Assembly (NCBI GenBank): GCA_023247835.1
Contig: JAHFFU010000095.1
Coordinates: 1 to 5,279 of the forward strand
Reading direction: 5' to 3'
From: Candidatus Bathyarchaeota archaeon
GTDB lineage: Archaea > Thermoproteota > Bathyarchaeia > 40CM-2-53-6 > FEN-987
Length of the DNA stretch: 5,279 bases
Shown one piece after another: positions 1-4,980 of the stretch (its first letter is position 1; each line of letters begins with the position of its first letter). The position numbers and the translations under genes were made by a program. Below the pieces are notes generated by a model. The model saw only the letters and a program-made list of their open reading frames with translations. It was not told the origin of the DNA and made no database searches.

Positions 1-2
1 AC

Positions 3-716
3 GGTCTACCAGTTGAGATGGAGCCGGTCAAGAAGCTGGCCCGAGAACGTAGCGTAACGATAATCGAAGACGCAGCGCAAGCGCACGGCGCGGAATATGA
101 TGGATCGAAGATAGGATCGATTGGGGACATGACCTGTTTCAGCTTCTATGCCGGGAAGAATATGACAACAGGGGAGGGGGGTATGGTGACCACAAATGAT
201 GATGACTACTCCGAGAAGCTTCGTATGATTAGGACGCACGGCGAACAGCGTCCTTACTGGCCTACGACTGTGGGAAATAATTATCGCATGAGTGAGTTAA
301 TGGCTGCGATAGGCCTAGTTCAGCTTAGAAAGCTGCCTTCCTTTCTAGAGCGAAGAAGGAAGAACGCCGAGTTTCTTGGTGAGAAGTTAGGCGTTCTCGG
401 AAAAGTAATTCCTCCAAAGGAACCTCAAGGTCGAAAGCATGCATGGTACCTTTACACGCTTCGACTCCGCGGCGCGAATGCAGGGAAGCGCAACAAGGTT
501 ATCGAAAAACTTCGCTCGAAGAACATTGAAGCATCAGTGTATTACGAATCGCCATTGCACATGCTTCCCTTATACAGGGAGAGATCTACCTCACGCCGTC
601 CTCTTCCAGAAACTGAGAAAGCCTGTCGCCAGGTCTTCTCCCTGCCGGTACATCCGTCGATGCGCGAGTCAGAGTTGGAGTATATCTTCGAAACGCTGAA
701 GCGAGTGCTAACGTAA
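3..716 (+). CDS. DegT/DnrJ/EryC1/StrS-family PLP-dependent sugar aminotransferase, 5' end missing
   Basis: This is the last 237 residues of a fold-type I aminotransferase that enters the window in frame; family members are about 360-400 residues, so roughly 130 N-terminal residues lie upstream. In fragment numbering, the motif EDAAQAHGA (22-30) carries the Asp that contacts the PLP ring nitrogen. Lys52 in FYAGKNMTTGEGG is the expected Schiff-base lysine, followed by the family's GEGG signature. The segment NNYRMSELMAAIGLVQL and the C-terminal small domain (YESPLHMLPLY, SLPVHPSM) are also typical. Known members transfer an amino group from glutamate to a keto group of a nucleotide-activated sugar, feeding surface glycans, lipopolysaccharide-like polymers or protein glycosylation; the exact sugar cannot be read here. 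It is cytosolic, with no membrane segment. All catalytic motifs in view are intact. Its 3' end overlaps the convergent downstream gene by 9 bp. Family call is firm, substrate unknown. Confidence 0.93.
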   Translation, partial: GLPVEMEPVKKLARERSVTIIEDAAQAHGAEYDGSKIGSIGDMTCFSFYAGKNMTTGEGGMVTTNDDDYSEKLRMIRTHGEQRPYWPTTVGNNYRMSELMAAIGLVQLRKLPSFLERRRKNAEFLGEKLGVLGKVIPPKEPQGRKHAWYLYTLRLRGANAGKRNKVIEKLRSKNIEASVYYESPLHMLPLYRERSTSRRPLPETEKACRQVFSLPVHPSMRESELEYIFETLKRVLT

Positions 717-2060
717 CCTATGGGTTACCCTAATCGGTACGGATCTAAGGATTTCCTCTAGTGTTGGTTTCGTGGTTTCGCGGATGTCGTAACGAACGCG
801 CACTGCAGGCTTTGTTAACTTCATAATTCTCCTCAAATCGATTGGGGTACCCAACACGATGGAATCACAATCAATTGCATTGATCGTCTGCTCCAATTCT
901 CTGATTTGCTTCTGGCCGTAACCCATGGCCGGCAAGACCTGGCCAAGATGCGGATATTTCTCGTAAAGGCGGTTCATCGATCCAACCGCGAAAGGTCGTG
1001 GGTCAATTAGTTCCTTCGCTTGGAACTTCCTCGCCGCTATAGCGCCGACTCCTTCCTTCATTCCGCCGTGGGTTACCGTGGGACCGTCCTCAATTGCTAC
1101 GACTCTTTTTCCGCGGATATGCGTTTCGTCGTCAACGTAAATGTCCGAAGCCGCTTCCACGATGGTAGCCTCTGGTCTTACGCGCTTGATGTTCTTCCGA
1201 ACAGTCTCGACGTTACCCGTGGGCGCAGTATCCACTTTGTTTATGACGACCACGTCTGCCATCCTCAAGTTGACCTCACCCGGATAGTATCGCAGCTCAT
1301 GGCCAGGTCGATGCGGATCAACTACGACAATTTGCAGATCAGACTTGAAGAACGGCAGATCATTGTTACCGCCATCCCATAATATGATATCAGCTTCCTT
1401 CTCCGCCTCACGCAGAATCTTCTCGTAGTCAACGCCTGCGTAAACGATGTTCCCCATATCGATGTGCGGCTCGTATTCTTCACGTTCCTCGATGGTGCAT
1501 TCGAATCGTTCCATATCCTCGTAGCTCGCGAATCGTTGGCACACCTCCTTCTCCAAGTTACCGTACGGCATAGGATGCCGAACAACAACCACTCTGCCTA
1601 CAAGCTTCCTGAGTGATCTTGACACTGCGCGAGAGACCGTGCTCTTGCCGGCGCCAGTTCTCACTGCGCAGACCGAGACAACAGGGAGATTGGATTTGAG
1701 CATAGTCGACTTTGGACCCATCAGACGAAAATCTGCGCCGCACGAAAGGACCAATGAGGCTTTGTGCATGACCTCTTCGTGCGAGAGGTCGCTGTACGCT
1801 AATACTACCAGGTCTACATCCTTTTCCTTGATGACCTTGGCAAGATCTTCCTCCGGAAGAATAGGTATACCATTAGGGTAACGGGGTCCAGATAGATTCG
1901 GGGGATATGTCCGCCCCTCAATCCCGGGAATCTGTGTTGCGGTAAAAGCAACAATATCGTAGGACGGATTCTCCCTGAAGTAGACGTTGAAGTTGTGAAA
2001 GTCCCTGCCAGCGGCCCCCATGATCACTGTCCGTGCTGCCTCACCCATGGCGCGAACCAC
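708..2060 (-). CDS. Cyclic 2,3-diphosphoglycerate synthase-like P-loop protein (COG2403)
   Basis: This 450-residue protein matches the family of archaeal cyclic 2,3-diphosphoglycerate synthetase (cpgS of Methanothermus fervidus), formerly annotated as a predicted GTPase. The N-terminal Rossmann-like part opens with VIMGAAGRDFHNFN (12-25). A P-loop RTGAGKST lies at 134-141, a WDGGNND motif at 228-234, NKVD at 274-277, and the conserved HGGMKEGVGA at 331-340. Length is about that of the characterised enzyme. That enzyme uses ATP to close the cyclic anhydride of 2,3-diphosphoglycerate, a compatible solute and phosphate store in some methanogens; many homologues in other archaea and bacteria are untested, so the substrate here is inferred. 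The GTG at 2060 is the outermost start; an ATG at 2048 four codons inside (MGEAARTVIMG) is equally plausible, and neither has a Shine-Dalgarno site or a clear TATA box. It ends in TAG and overlaps the convergent aminotransferase. No flanking gene supports a diphosphoglycerate pathway. Confidence 0.88.
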   Translation of the reverse strand: MVRAMGEAARTVIMGAAGRDFHNFNVYFRENPSYDIVAFTATQIPGIEGRTYPPNLSGPRYPNGIPILPEEDLAKVIKEKDVDLVVLAYSDLSHEEVMHKASLVLSCGADFRLMGPKSTMLKSNLPVVSVCAVRTGAGKSTVSRAVSRSLRKLVGRVVVVRHPMPYGNLEKEVCQRFASYEDMERFECTIEEREEYEPHIDMGNIVYAGVDYEKILREAEKEADIILWDGGNNDLPFFKSDLQIVVVDPHRPGHELRYYPGEVNLRMADVVVINKVDTAPTGNVETVRKNIKRVRPEATIVEAASDIYVDDETHIRGKRVVAIEDGPTVTHGGMKEGVGAIAARKFQAKELIDPRPFAVGSMNRLYEKYPHLGQVLPAMGYGQKQIRELEQTINAIDCDSIVLGTPIDLRRIMKLTKPAVRVRYDIRETTKPTLEEILRSVPIRVTHRLR

Positions 2061-2159
2061 AAGTTCGGCTAGAACGAAAAGCGGGCTAGTTATCCTTTGT
2101 GTCAGAAATGTACTAATTTCAGCAAATACTGGCGAAAAATGTAAGTTCTCGCATCCAAC

Positions 2160-2167
2160 TTTTTAAC
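2160..2167 (+). promoter_or_regulatory. Possible TATA box for the cyclophilin-like gene
   Basis: The stretch TTTTTAAC is the most TATA-like element in the 163-bp divergent intergenic region. If it is used, transcription would begin about 25 nt downstream near 2188-2192, giving a leader of about 33 nt that contains the whole inverted repeat over the TTG start. This is a weak single-site match; no factor B element was identified. Confidence 0.3.
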
Positions 2168-2199
2168 AGCGCTAACATAACACTGGTCTTGCAAACGCC

Positions 2200-2227
2200 T
2201 CAAACCTGGAGAAAAGGCAAGGTTTGA
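2200..2227 (+). promoter_or_regulatory. Perfect 8-bp inverted repeat enclosing a GGAG motif and the TTG start codon
   Basis: TCAAACCT (2200-2207) and AGGTTTGA (2220-2227) are exact reverse complements separated by 12 nt. The TTG start of the downstream gene (2224-2226) lies in the 3' arm, and a Shine-Dalgarno-like GGAG (2208-2211) lies in the loop. In mRNA this would fold into a hairpin with the start codon paired. It could act as a translational control element or, as DNA, as a dimeric regulator site. The sequence symmetry is directly seen; the function is inference. Confidence 0.45.
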
Positions 2228-2646
2228 CCACAAGCTCTTCGCGCAATGCCAACGAATCCGAAACTAAGGCCCAAGAAACTGATGTCACACGCTACCGGAT
2301 TCGATTAATCGCTGAAGGCTACGGCGAGGCTGAAGGAGAACTGATTCGTTTTCAGAGCCCGATGACAGTCGATAATCTGGCAAAAGCGCTGCCCTTTGAA
2401 GGGCGCGCAGCCAGATGGAAGGAAGAGATTTACTTCGAGACCCCAGTAAAGCTTGGTAGTGAGAAACCGAAAGCCAAGGTTGAGGTCGGGACTCTGGCCT
2501 ATTGGCCGATGGGCTCAGCGCTATGCATCTTCTATGGCCCAACTCAGCCCTACAGTCCCGTCAATATCGTTGGGAAGATGGTATCAAACCTAGAGATATT
2601 CAGAACGGTGAAAAGTGGAACAAAAATACGTGTCGAAAAGGTTTAG
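2224..2646 (+). CDS. Cyclophilin-like fold protein (TM1367/DUF369 family)
   Basis: A 140-residue protein. After a polar, Ser/Glu-rich N-terminal tail (about 1-21) comes a compact beta-rich domain beginning RYRIRLIAEG. The family's most distinctive stretch lies near 86-122: VEVGTLAYWPMGSALCIFYG (86-105), then PTQPYSPVNIVGKM, matching the small archaeal/thermophile proteins with a cyclophilin-like beta barrel (structure known for Thermotoga maritima TM1367). Prolyl isomerase activity has not been shown for this group as far as I know, so the biochemical role is open; it should be a soluble cytosolic protein. TTG at 2224 is the only usual start before the upstream in-frame stop TAA at 2173, and no internal start precedes the domain, so the tail is probably translated unless a non-standard start is used. 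It is divergent from the COG2403 gene, and its TAG stop overlaps the stop of convergent rps25e by 4 bp. Confidence 0.82.
   Translation: MTTSSSRNANESETKAQETDVTRYRIRLIAEGYGEAEGELIRFQSPMTVDNLAKALPFEGRAARWKEEIYFETPVKLGSEKPKAKVEVGTLAYWPMGSALCIFYGPTQPYSPVNIVGKMVSNLEIFRTVKSGTKIRVEKV
2610..2640 (-). terminator. Possible oligo-T termination region for rps25e
   Basis: Read on the minus strand, the first 35 nt after the rps25e stop hold three T-runs (TTTT, TTTTT and TTTT). This resembles the oligo-T signals at which archaeal RNA polymerase terminates. On the other strand the same bases encode the lysine-rich C-terminus of the cyclophilin-like protein, which could alone explain the A-richness, so the call is tentative. 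Confidence 0.33.
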
Positions 2647-2969
2647 GCCGCGGCGAGCTTATAGATTTTAATTCGCGTGTTTCCTCCGACCGATTTCACT
2701 AATCGTCGTCTTTCTAGCTCTTCGAGGACGTCCCTCGCTACACTGAGTCGGACGTTGAACTGGGATGCTATGGAATACGGCGTGAGGGCCCCCATCTTCG
2801 AAAGGTCTGCAACGAACTTAGCATCGTCGAGGTTTGGAACACCAATCCCGCTAGCCTTCTTCTCCGCCACAGTTTTGCCCTTGCTTTTCTTGGCAGGTTC
2901 CGGTTTCTTATCCTGCTGGACCTGCTGTTTCTCCATTTGCGCTAAGCTCTTCTTTTTAGCCCCACCCAA
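2643..2969 (-). CDS. rps25e: Small ribosomal subunit protein eS25 (S25e)
   Basis: A 108-residue protein of the archaeal/eukaryotic small ribosomal subunit family eS25, which has no classical bacterial counterpart. Residues 1-40 form a lysine- and glutamine-rich tail (GGAKKKSLAQMEKQQ and onward) that probably contacts rRNA. Residues about 45-108 form a winged helix-turn-helix domain, with the recognisable core LTPYSIASQFNVRLSVARDV followed by LEELERRRLVK and the wing ending in IKIY. In eukaryotes eS25 sits on the 40S head near the E site. The TTG start at 2969 is supported by the conserved N-terminus MGGAKKK and by an in-frame TGA at 2976-2978, leaving no room for an upstream ATG. No Shine-Dalgarno site is seen; a TATA-like box near 3005-3013 predicts a short leader of about 13 nt. 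It ends TAA, overlapping the stop of the convergent cyclophilin-like gene. Confidence 0.93.
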   Translation of the reverse strand: MGGAKKKSLAQMEKQQVQQDKKPEPAKKSKGKTVAEKKASGIGVPNLDDAKFVADLSKMGALTPYSIASQFNVRLSVARDVLEELERRRLVKSVGGNTRIKIYKLAAA

Positions 2970-3004
2970 CAGAATTCACTGTTAGCGGTCTACCATGGCA
3001 GGTG

Positions 3005-3013
3005 AATAAAAAT
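3005..3013 (-). promoter_or_regulatory. Putative TATA box of rps25e
   Basis: On the minus strand this reads ATTTTTATT, centred 40 nt before the TTG start of rps25e. An archaeal start site about 26 nt downstream would fall near 2983, leaving a leader of about 13 nt, which fits the absence of a Shine-Dalgarno site. A second AT-rich element (GTTTTAA, 3021-3027) lies slightly farther upstream. Confidence 0.42.
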
Positions 3014-3083
3014 CTTGGTCTTAAAACGGACATATCCCCAAGGATACGCGTCAATTCAAGTCGCGAACAACCATCGGTAACCG

Positions 3084-3138
3084 CGGGCCGCAACAAACCT
3101 CAATCATGGTCCGTTAGGCAACATACGTAAACGGCCCG
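3084..3138. repeat. Long-range inverted repeat, CGGGCCG / CGGCCCG
   Basis: The 7-mers at 3084-3090 and 3132-3138 are exact reverse complements 41 nt apart. All 7 pairs would be G-C, giving a strong stem if transcribed on either strand. An alternative 5-bp pairing (CCGTT 3111-3115 with AACGG 3130-3134) overlaps the 3' arm. With the hairpin 20 nt to the right this suggests a structured transcript, but the symmetry is short enough to occur by chance. Confidence 0.3.
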
Positions 3139-3156
3139 GGAACATGGAAATCCTAT

Positions 3157-3175
3157 GGGTCACAATACGTGACCC
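3157..3175. repeat. Perfect 7-bp hairpin GGGTCAC-AATAC-GTGACCC
   Basis: An exact inverted repeat with a 5-nt spacer, four to five of its seven pairs G-C. It lies about 125 nt past the pyrF stop and about 190 nt before the rps25e start. No T-run follows on either strand, so it does not look like a simple intrinsic terminator. Half-site spacing (12 nt centre to centre) would also suit a dimeric DNA-binding regulator. Confidence 0.45.
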
Positions 3176-3299
3176 CTGGGTTGGGGAATGCAACTTAGCT
3201 AAGGATGGAATGTATTAGAATAGGCCTACCCGTAGCGACGATGATTCCCAAACTCTTCAACGAGATATCGCTGGACGTGACTGCACCGCTTCAGAGTCC

Positions 3300-4049
3300 C
3301 TATGCTGTCAAGTCTCGAAATTGTTTAGCCGCTTTTGCAGGATCGTCTGTGGCATAAATGGCCCTTCCAACAATTAGGTAGTTAGCCCCCGCCATCAATG
3401 CCTTCGTACCATCCCCTCCTTGAGGGCCTACGCCAGGGCTGTAGATCGCCAGATTGGGACCAGCAAGTTCTCGTACGCGCGCGATGATCTCTGGTTTAGT
3501 TGCACCTACAACAACTCCCTTTGCGTTCCATTGAATCGCCTTCTCGGTCAGCAACTCAAATACTGGCCTGGGCCTTTCGTCGCCGCGAGCGGCCATTAGT
3601 GAGTAGAAGGCGTCGGCGCCCGGGTTGCTCATGTAAACCAGTAGGAGTATGGATTTTCTCTGAGAGCTCGCTAGCTCGAAAACGCGATCTAACCCATTTT
3701 CCCATCCTACAACGGGGCTTGCAATCACAGCGTCGAAGCCCGCCGACAGATAGGATCGCGTCATGAACTCGTTTGTGTGGCCTACATCGTTGAGTTTCGC
3801 GTCCATGATTGCAGGCAAATAGAAATCGTGTGCCGACCTAATGATTGCATCCACGCCATCATTCAGTCCCAGCGACAGCACAAGTTGTCGATTGATCTTC
3901 ACAGCACAGATATACTCATGAACCCTTTCGAGAATCTCCTTGCATCTCGTGATTAATCGCTGTCGGCTCGCATCTCCCAAATCTAGCGCTAATATGGTTC
4001 TGCTCTTGTTAACTTCGGAGGCCTTCCGAATACTATCCTCAAAAGACAC
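3300..4049 (-). CDS. pyrF: Orotidine 5'-phosphate decarboxylase
   Basis: A 249-residue TIM-barrel enzyme that converts OMP to UMP, the last step of de novo pyrimidine synthesis. Its signatures occur in order: ILALDLGD (19-26, Asp23 in the substrate site), Lys51 in AVKINRQ, and the catalytic DxKxxD array as MDAKLNDVGHTN (Asp83, Lys85, Asp88). The phosphate-binding end follows with YSPGVGPQGGDG (203-214) and IVGRAIY (226-232). Length and motifs match archaeal enzymes; the core DAK resembles the bacterial type-2 variant while SPGVG-QGGD is archaeal in style. The GTG start at 4049 is fixed by a Shine-Dalgarno GGAGGT six bases upstream, with a TATA-like box 37 nt from the start. It stands alone: no other pyrimidine gene is adjacent, and 117 bp separate it from the next gene upstream. 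It ends in TAG. Function is confident from the complete active-site set. Confidence 0.95.
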   Translation of the reverse strand: MSFEDSIRKASEVNKSRTILALDLGDASRQRLITRCKEILERVHEYICAVKINRQLVLSLGLNDGVDAIIRSAHDFYLPAIMDAKLNDVGHTNEFMTRSYLSAGFDAVIASPVVGWENGLDRVFELASSQRKSILLLVYMSNPGADAFYSLMAARGDERPRPVFELLTEKAIQWNAKGVVVGATKPEIIARVRELAGPNLAIYSPGVGPQGGDGTKALMAGANYLIVGRAIYATDDPAKAAKQFRDLTA

Positions 4050-4055
4050 GCGGCT

Positions 4056-4061
4056 ACCTCC
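4056..4061 (-). promoter_or_regulatory. Shine-Dalgarno site of pyrF
   Basis: On the minus strand GGAGGT lies six bases before the GTG at 4049. It is the only strong ribosome binding site in the window and decides the pyrF start. The predicted transcript start (near 4060) falls almost on it, so the leader would be very short. Confidence 0.75.
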
Positions 4062-4081
4062 ATGCAGAACCCGCTGTTGAT

Positions 4082-4089
4082 CTAATAAA
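4082..4089 (-). promoter_or_regulatory. Putative TATA box of pyrF
   Basis: Minus-strand TTTATTAG within an AT-rich patch, centred about 37 nt before the pyrF start. A start site about 26 nt downstream would lie near 4060, just at the Shine-Dalgarno site. This indicates that pyrF is transcribed on its own rather than only by read-through from the gene upstream. Confidence 0.48.
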
Positions 4090-4109
4090 TTGTACGACGC
4101 TAAGAGACT

Positions 4110-4127
4110 GAGCTTACGTGAAAGCTC
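4110..4127. promoter_or_regulatory. Inverted repeat GAGCTT-ACGTGA-AAGCTC upstream of pyrF promoter
   Basis: A perfect 6-bp inverted repeat with a 6-nt spacer, about 20 bp upstream of the proposed pyrF TATA box and about 40 bp past the stop of the orphan gene. The position fits an activator or repressor operator for pyrF, or a 3' hairpin for the orphan's transcript. No T-run follows it on the minus strand, which argues against a simple terminator. Confidence 0.33.
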
Positions 4128-4166
4128 GATCCGGAAATTACAGCGGGGTTTCTGAAGGATGTTAAG

Positions 4167-4880
4167 TTACTTTGGGAATATCGGCATGTCTTTGACGCCT
4201 ACGATCTTCGCGTAGAAGAACTTGGCGTCGCTAGTGTTGTTCGAATAGTCAACCTTCTCACCGTCCGGTTTGACTGCGATGTACTTAATGAACCCTTGCT
4301 GAGGTGATTCGTTCTGTGACACATAGAAGAACACGGGTAGTGCGTCCGCTTCGTAGTAGTGCTCGAACGGGATGCATGTTCCTATGATGTGATTCTTGCC
4401 TCGGGTGAAATGCCAGAGAGGGAATAACGTGCCTTCCCTAATCGAGAGAGGAAGCAGGATCCTTGCAATCGACTTGATATTTTCAACTTCCGCTAGCATC
4501 GGGGTAGAGACATCCGGAAACCTTCCCTCCAAGCTCTCGCTGAAAGCTTCGGGGATATTTTTCAATTCGACAAAGGACGCATATCTGTAGCGTGTATCTC
4601 CGGCTTCGTTGGTGAACATCCATTCCTCGCCCTTCAATGAGTCGCTTCGATAGGCGAGGAAGGCTTTAGGCGGGGCATCCGAGACCGTGTACGCTAGTAT
4701 CGGAAGGTCCCCGTCCCAATACATGTAGGCGGTGAACAACCCCACGACATGCTTTCCCTGGTGCTTGAAGTACCAGAGAATCTGAGACCCTTCTGTCAAG
4801 GCCAGTGCCAATCTCGCGAAACTTACCATGTCTGTGACATGGACGGGCACTGGCGGCTTGACCGACTCCATGAAGAACAC
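4167..4880 (-). CDS. Conserved-looking protein of unknown function with two internal repeats
   Basis: I do not recognise this 237-residue protein as a named family. It appears to be built from two copies of a unit of about 95-100 residues: roughly 20-113 and 137-235. Matching landmarks are S-x-AR (20-23; 137-140), LW-x-F (35-38; 155-158), H-hydrophobic-hydrophobic-G (44-47; 164-167), LP with a hydrophobic strand and Y (59-64; 181-186), F-x-x-Y (74-77; 197-200), GE (84-85; 207-208), and A-x-x-V-x-x-K-[ND]-[IM]-P-F near each end. It is rich in aromatic residues and predicted beta strands, has no signal peptide or clear membrane helix, and no catalytic motif I can name. It is probably cytosolic. 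The outer start is GTG at 4880; ATG at 4871 (MESVKPP) is an alternative, and no Shine-Dalgarno site precedes either. A TATA-like element lies near 4907-4917. It is divergent from the DUF72 remnant and 117 bp upstream of pyrF. Coding status is well supported by length and internal homology. Confidence 0.8.
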   Translation of the reverse strand: MFFMESVKPPVPVHVTDMVSFARLALALTEGSQILWYFKHQGKHVVGLFTAYMYWDGDLPILAYTVSDAPPKAFLAYRSDSLKGEEWMFTNEAGDTRYRYASFVELKNIPEAFSESLEGRFPDVSTPMLAEVENIKSIARILLPLSIREGTLFPLWHFTRGKNHIIGTCIPFEHYYEADALPVFFYVSQNESPQQGFIKYIAVKPDGEKVDYSNNTSDAKFFYAKIVGVKDMPIFPK

Positions 4881-4906
4881 CGTTCTGAGTTAAACACGAG
4901 TGTCAG

Positions 4907-4917
4907 TAATAATTAAC
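4907..4917 (-). promoter_or_regulatory. Putative TATA box of the duplicated orphan gene
   Basis: The minus strand reads GTTAATTATTA within an AT-rich patch about 32 nt before GTG 4880 and 41 nt before ATG 4871. A start about 26 nt downstream would give a nearly leaderless transcript for the GTG or a leader of about 15 nt for the ATG. The patch is nearly symmetric and might also have served the divergent DUF72 gene. Confidence 0.35.
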
Positions 4918-4980
4918 TTTGCGAAGCCTCCCATAAGATCAGGCGCGCATTTGCGATTTTCTCAGGGCTGGGACGGGACC

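Larger units (their letters stand above)
2970..3299. other. 330-bp gene-free interval between pyrF and rps25e
   Basis: All six frames were read here and no recognisable protein was found. No tRNA T-arm motif, no conserved core of RNase P RNA or SRP RNA, and no convincing C/D box pair was seen. The interval holds the rps25e promoter at its left end, a perfect 7-bp hairpin at 3157-3175, and a long-range 7-bp complementarity between 3084-3090 and 3132-3138. A short open frame begins at ATG 3205 on the plus strand and runs about 50 codons into the antisense of the pyrF 3' end (MECIRIGLPVATMIPKLF at its start); it reads somewhat like protein but I do not recognise it. A structured small RNA or a decayed gene are both possible. 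Confidence 0.5.

Noticed and set aside
1020..1382. 120-codon plus-strand open frame inside the COG2403 gene
   Set aside because: Antisense to a strongly conserved coding region; no independent protein similarity recognised.
3157..3175. Intrinsic terminator of pyrF
   Set aside because: The hairpin is about 125 nt beyond the stop and is not followed by a T-run on the minus strand.
3144..3218. Short open frame starting MEILWVTIRDPW, reminiscent of a glycosyltransferase N-terminus
   Set aside because: Only 24 codons, it overlaps the perfect hairpin at 3157-3175, and no matching continuation appears in any frame downstream; the resemblance is too short to support.
3237..3300. C/D box small RNA suggested by CGATGATT
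   Set aside because: The C box match is poor and no CTGA D box follows at the right distance.
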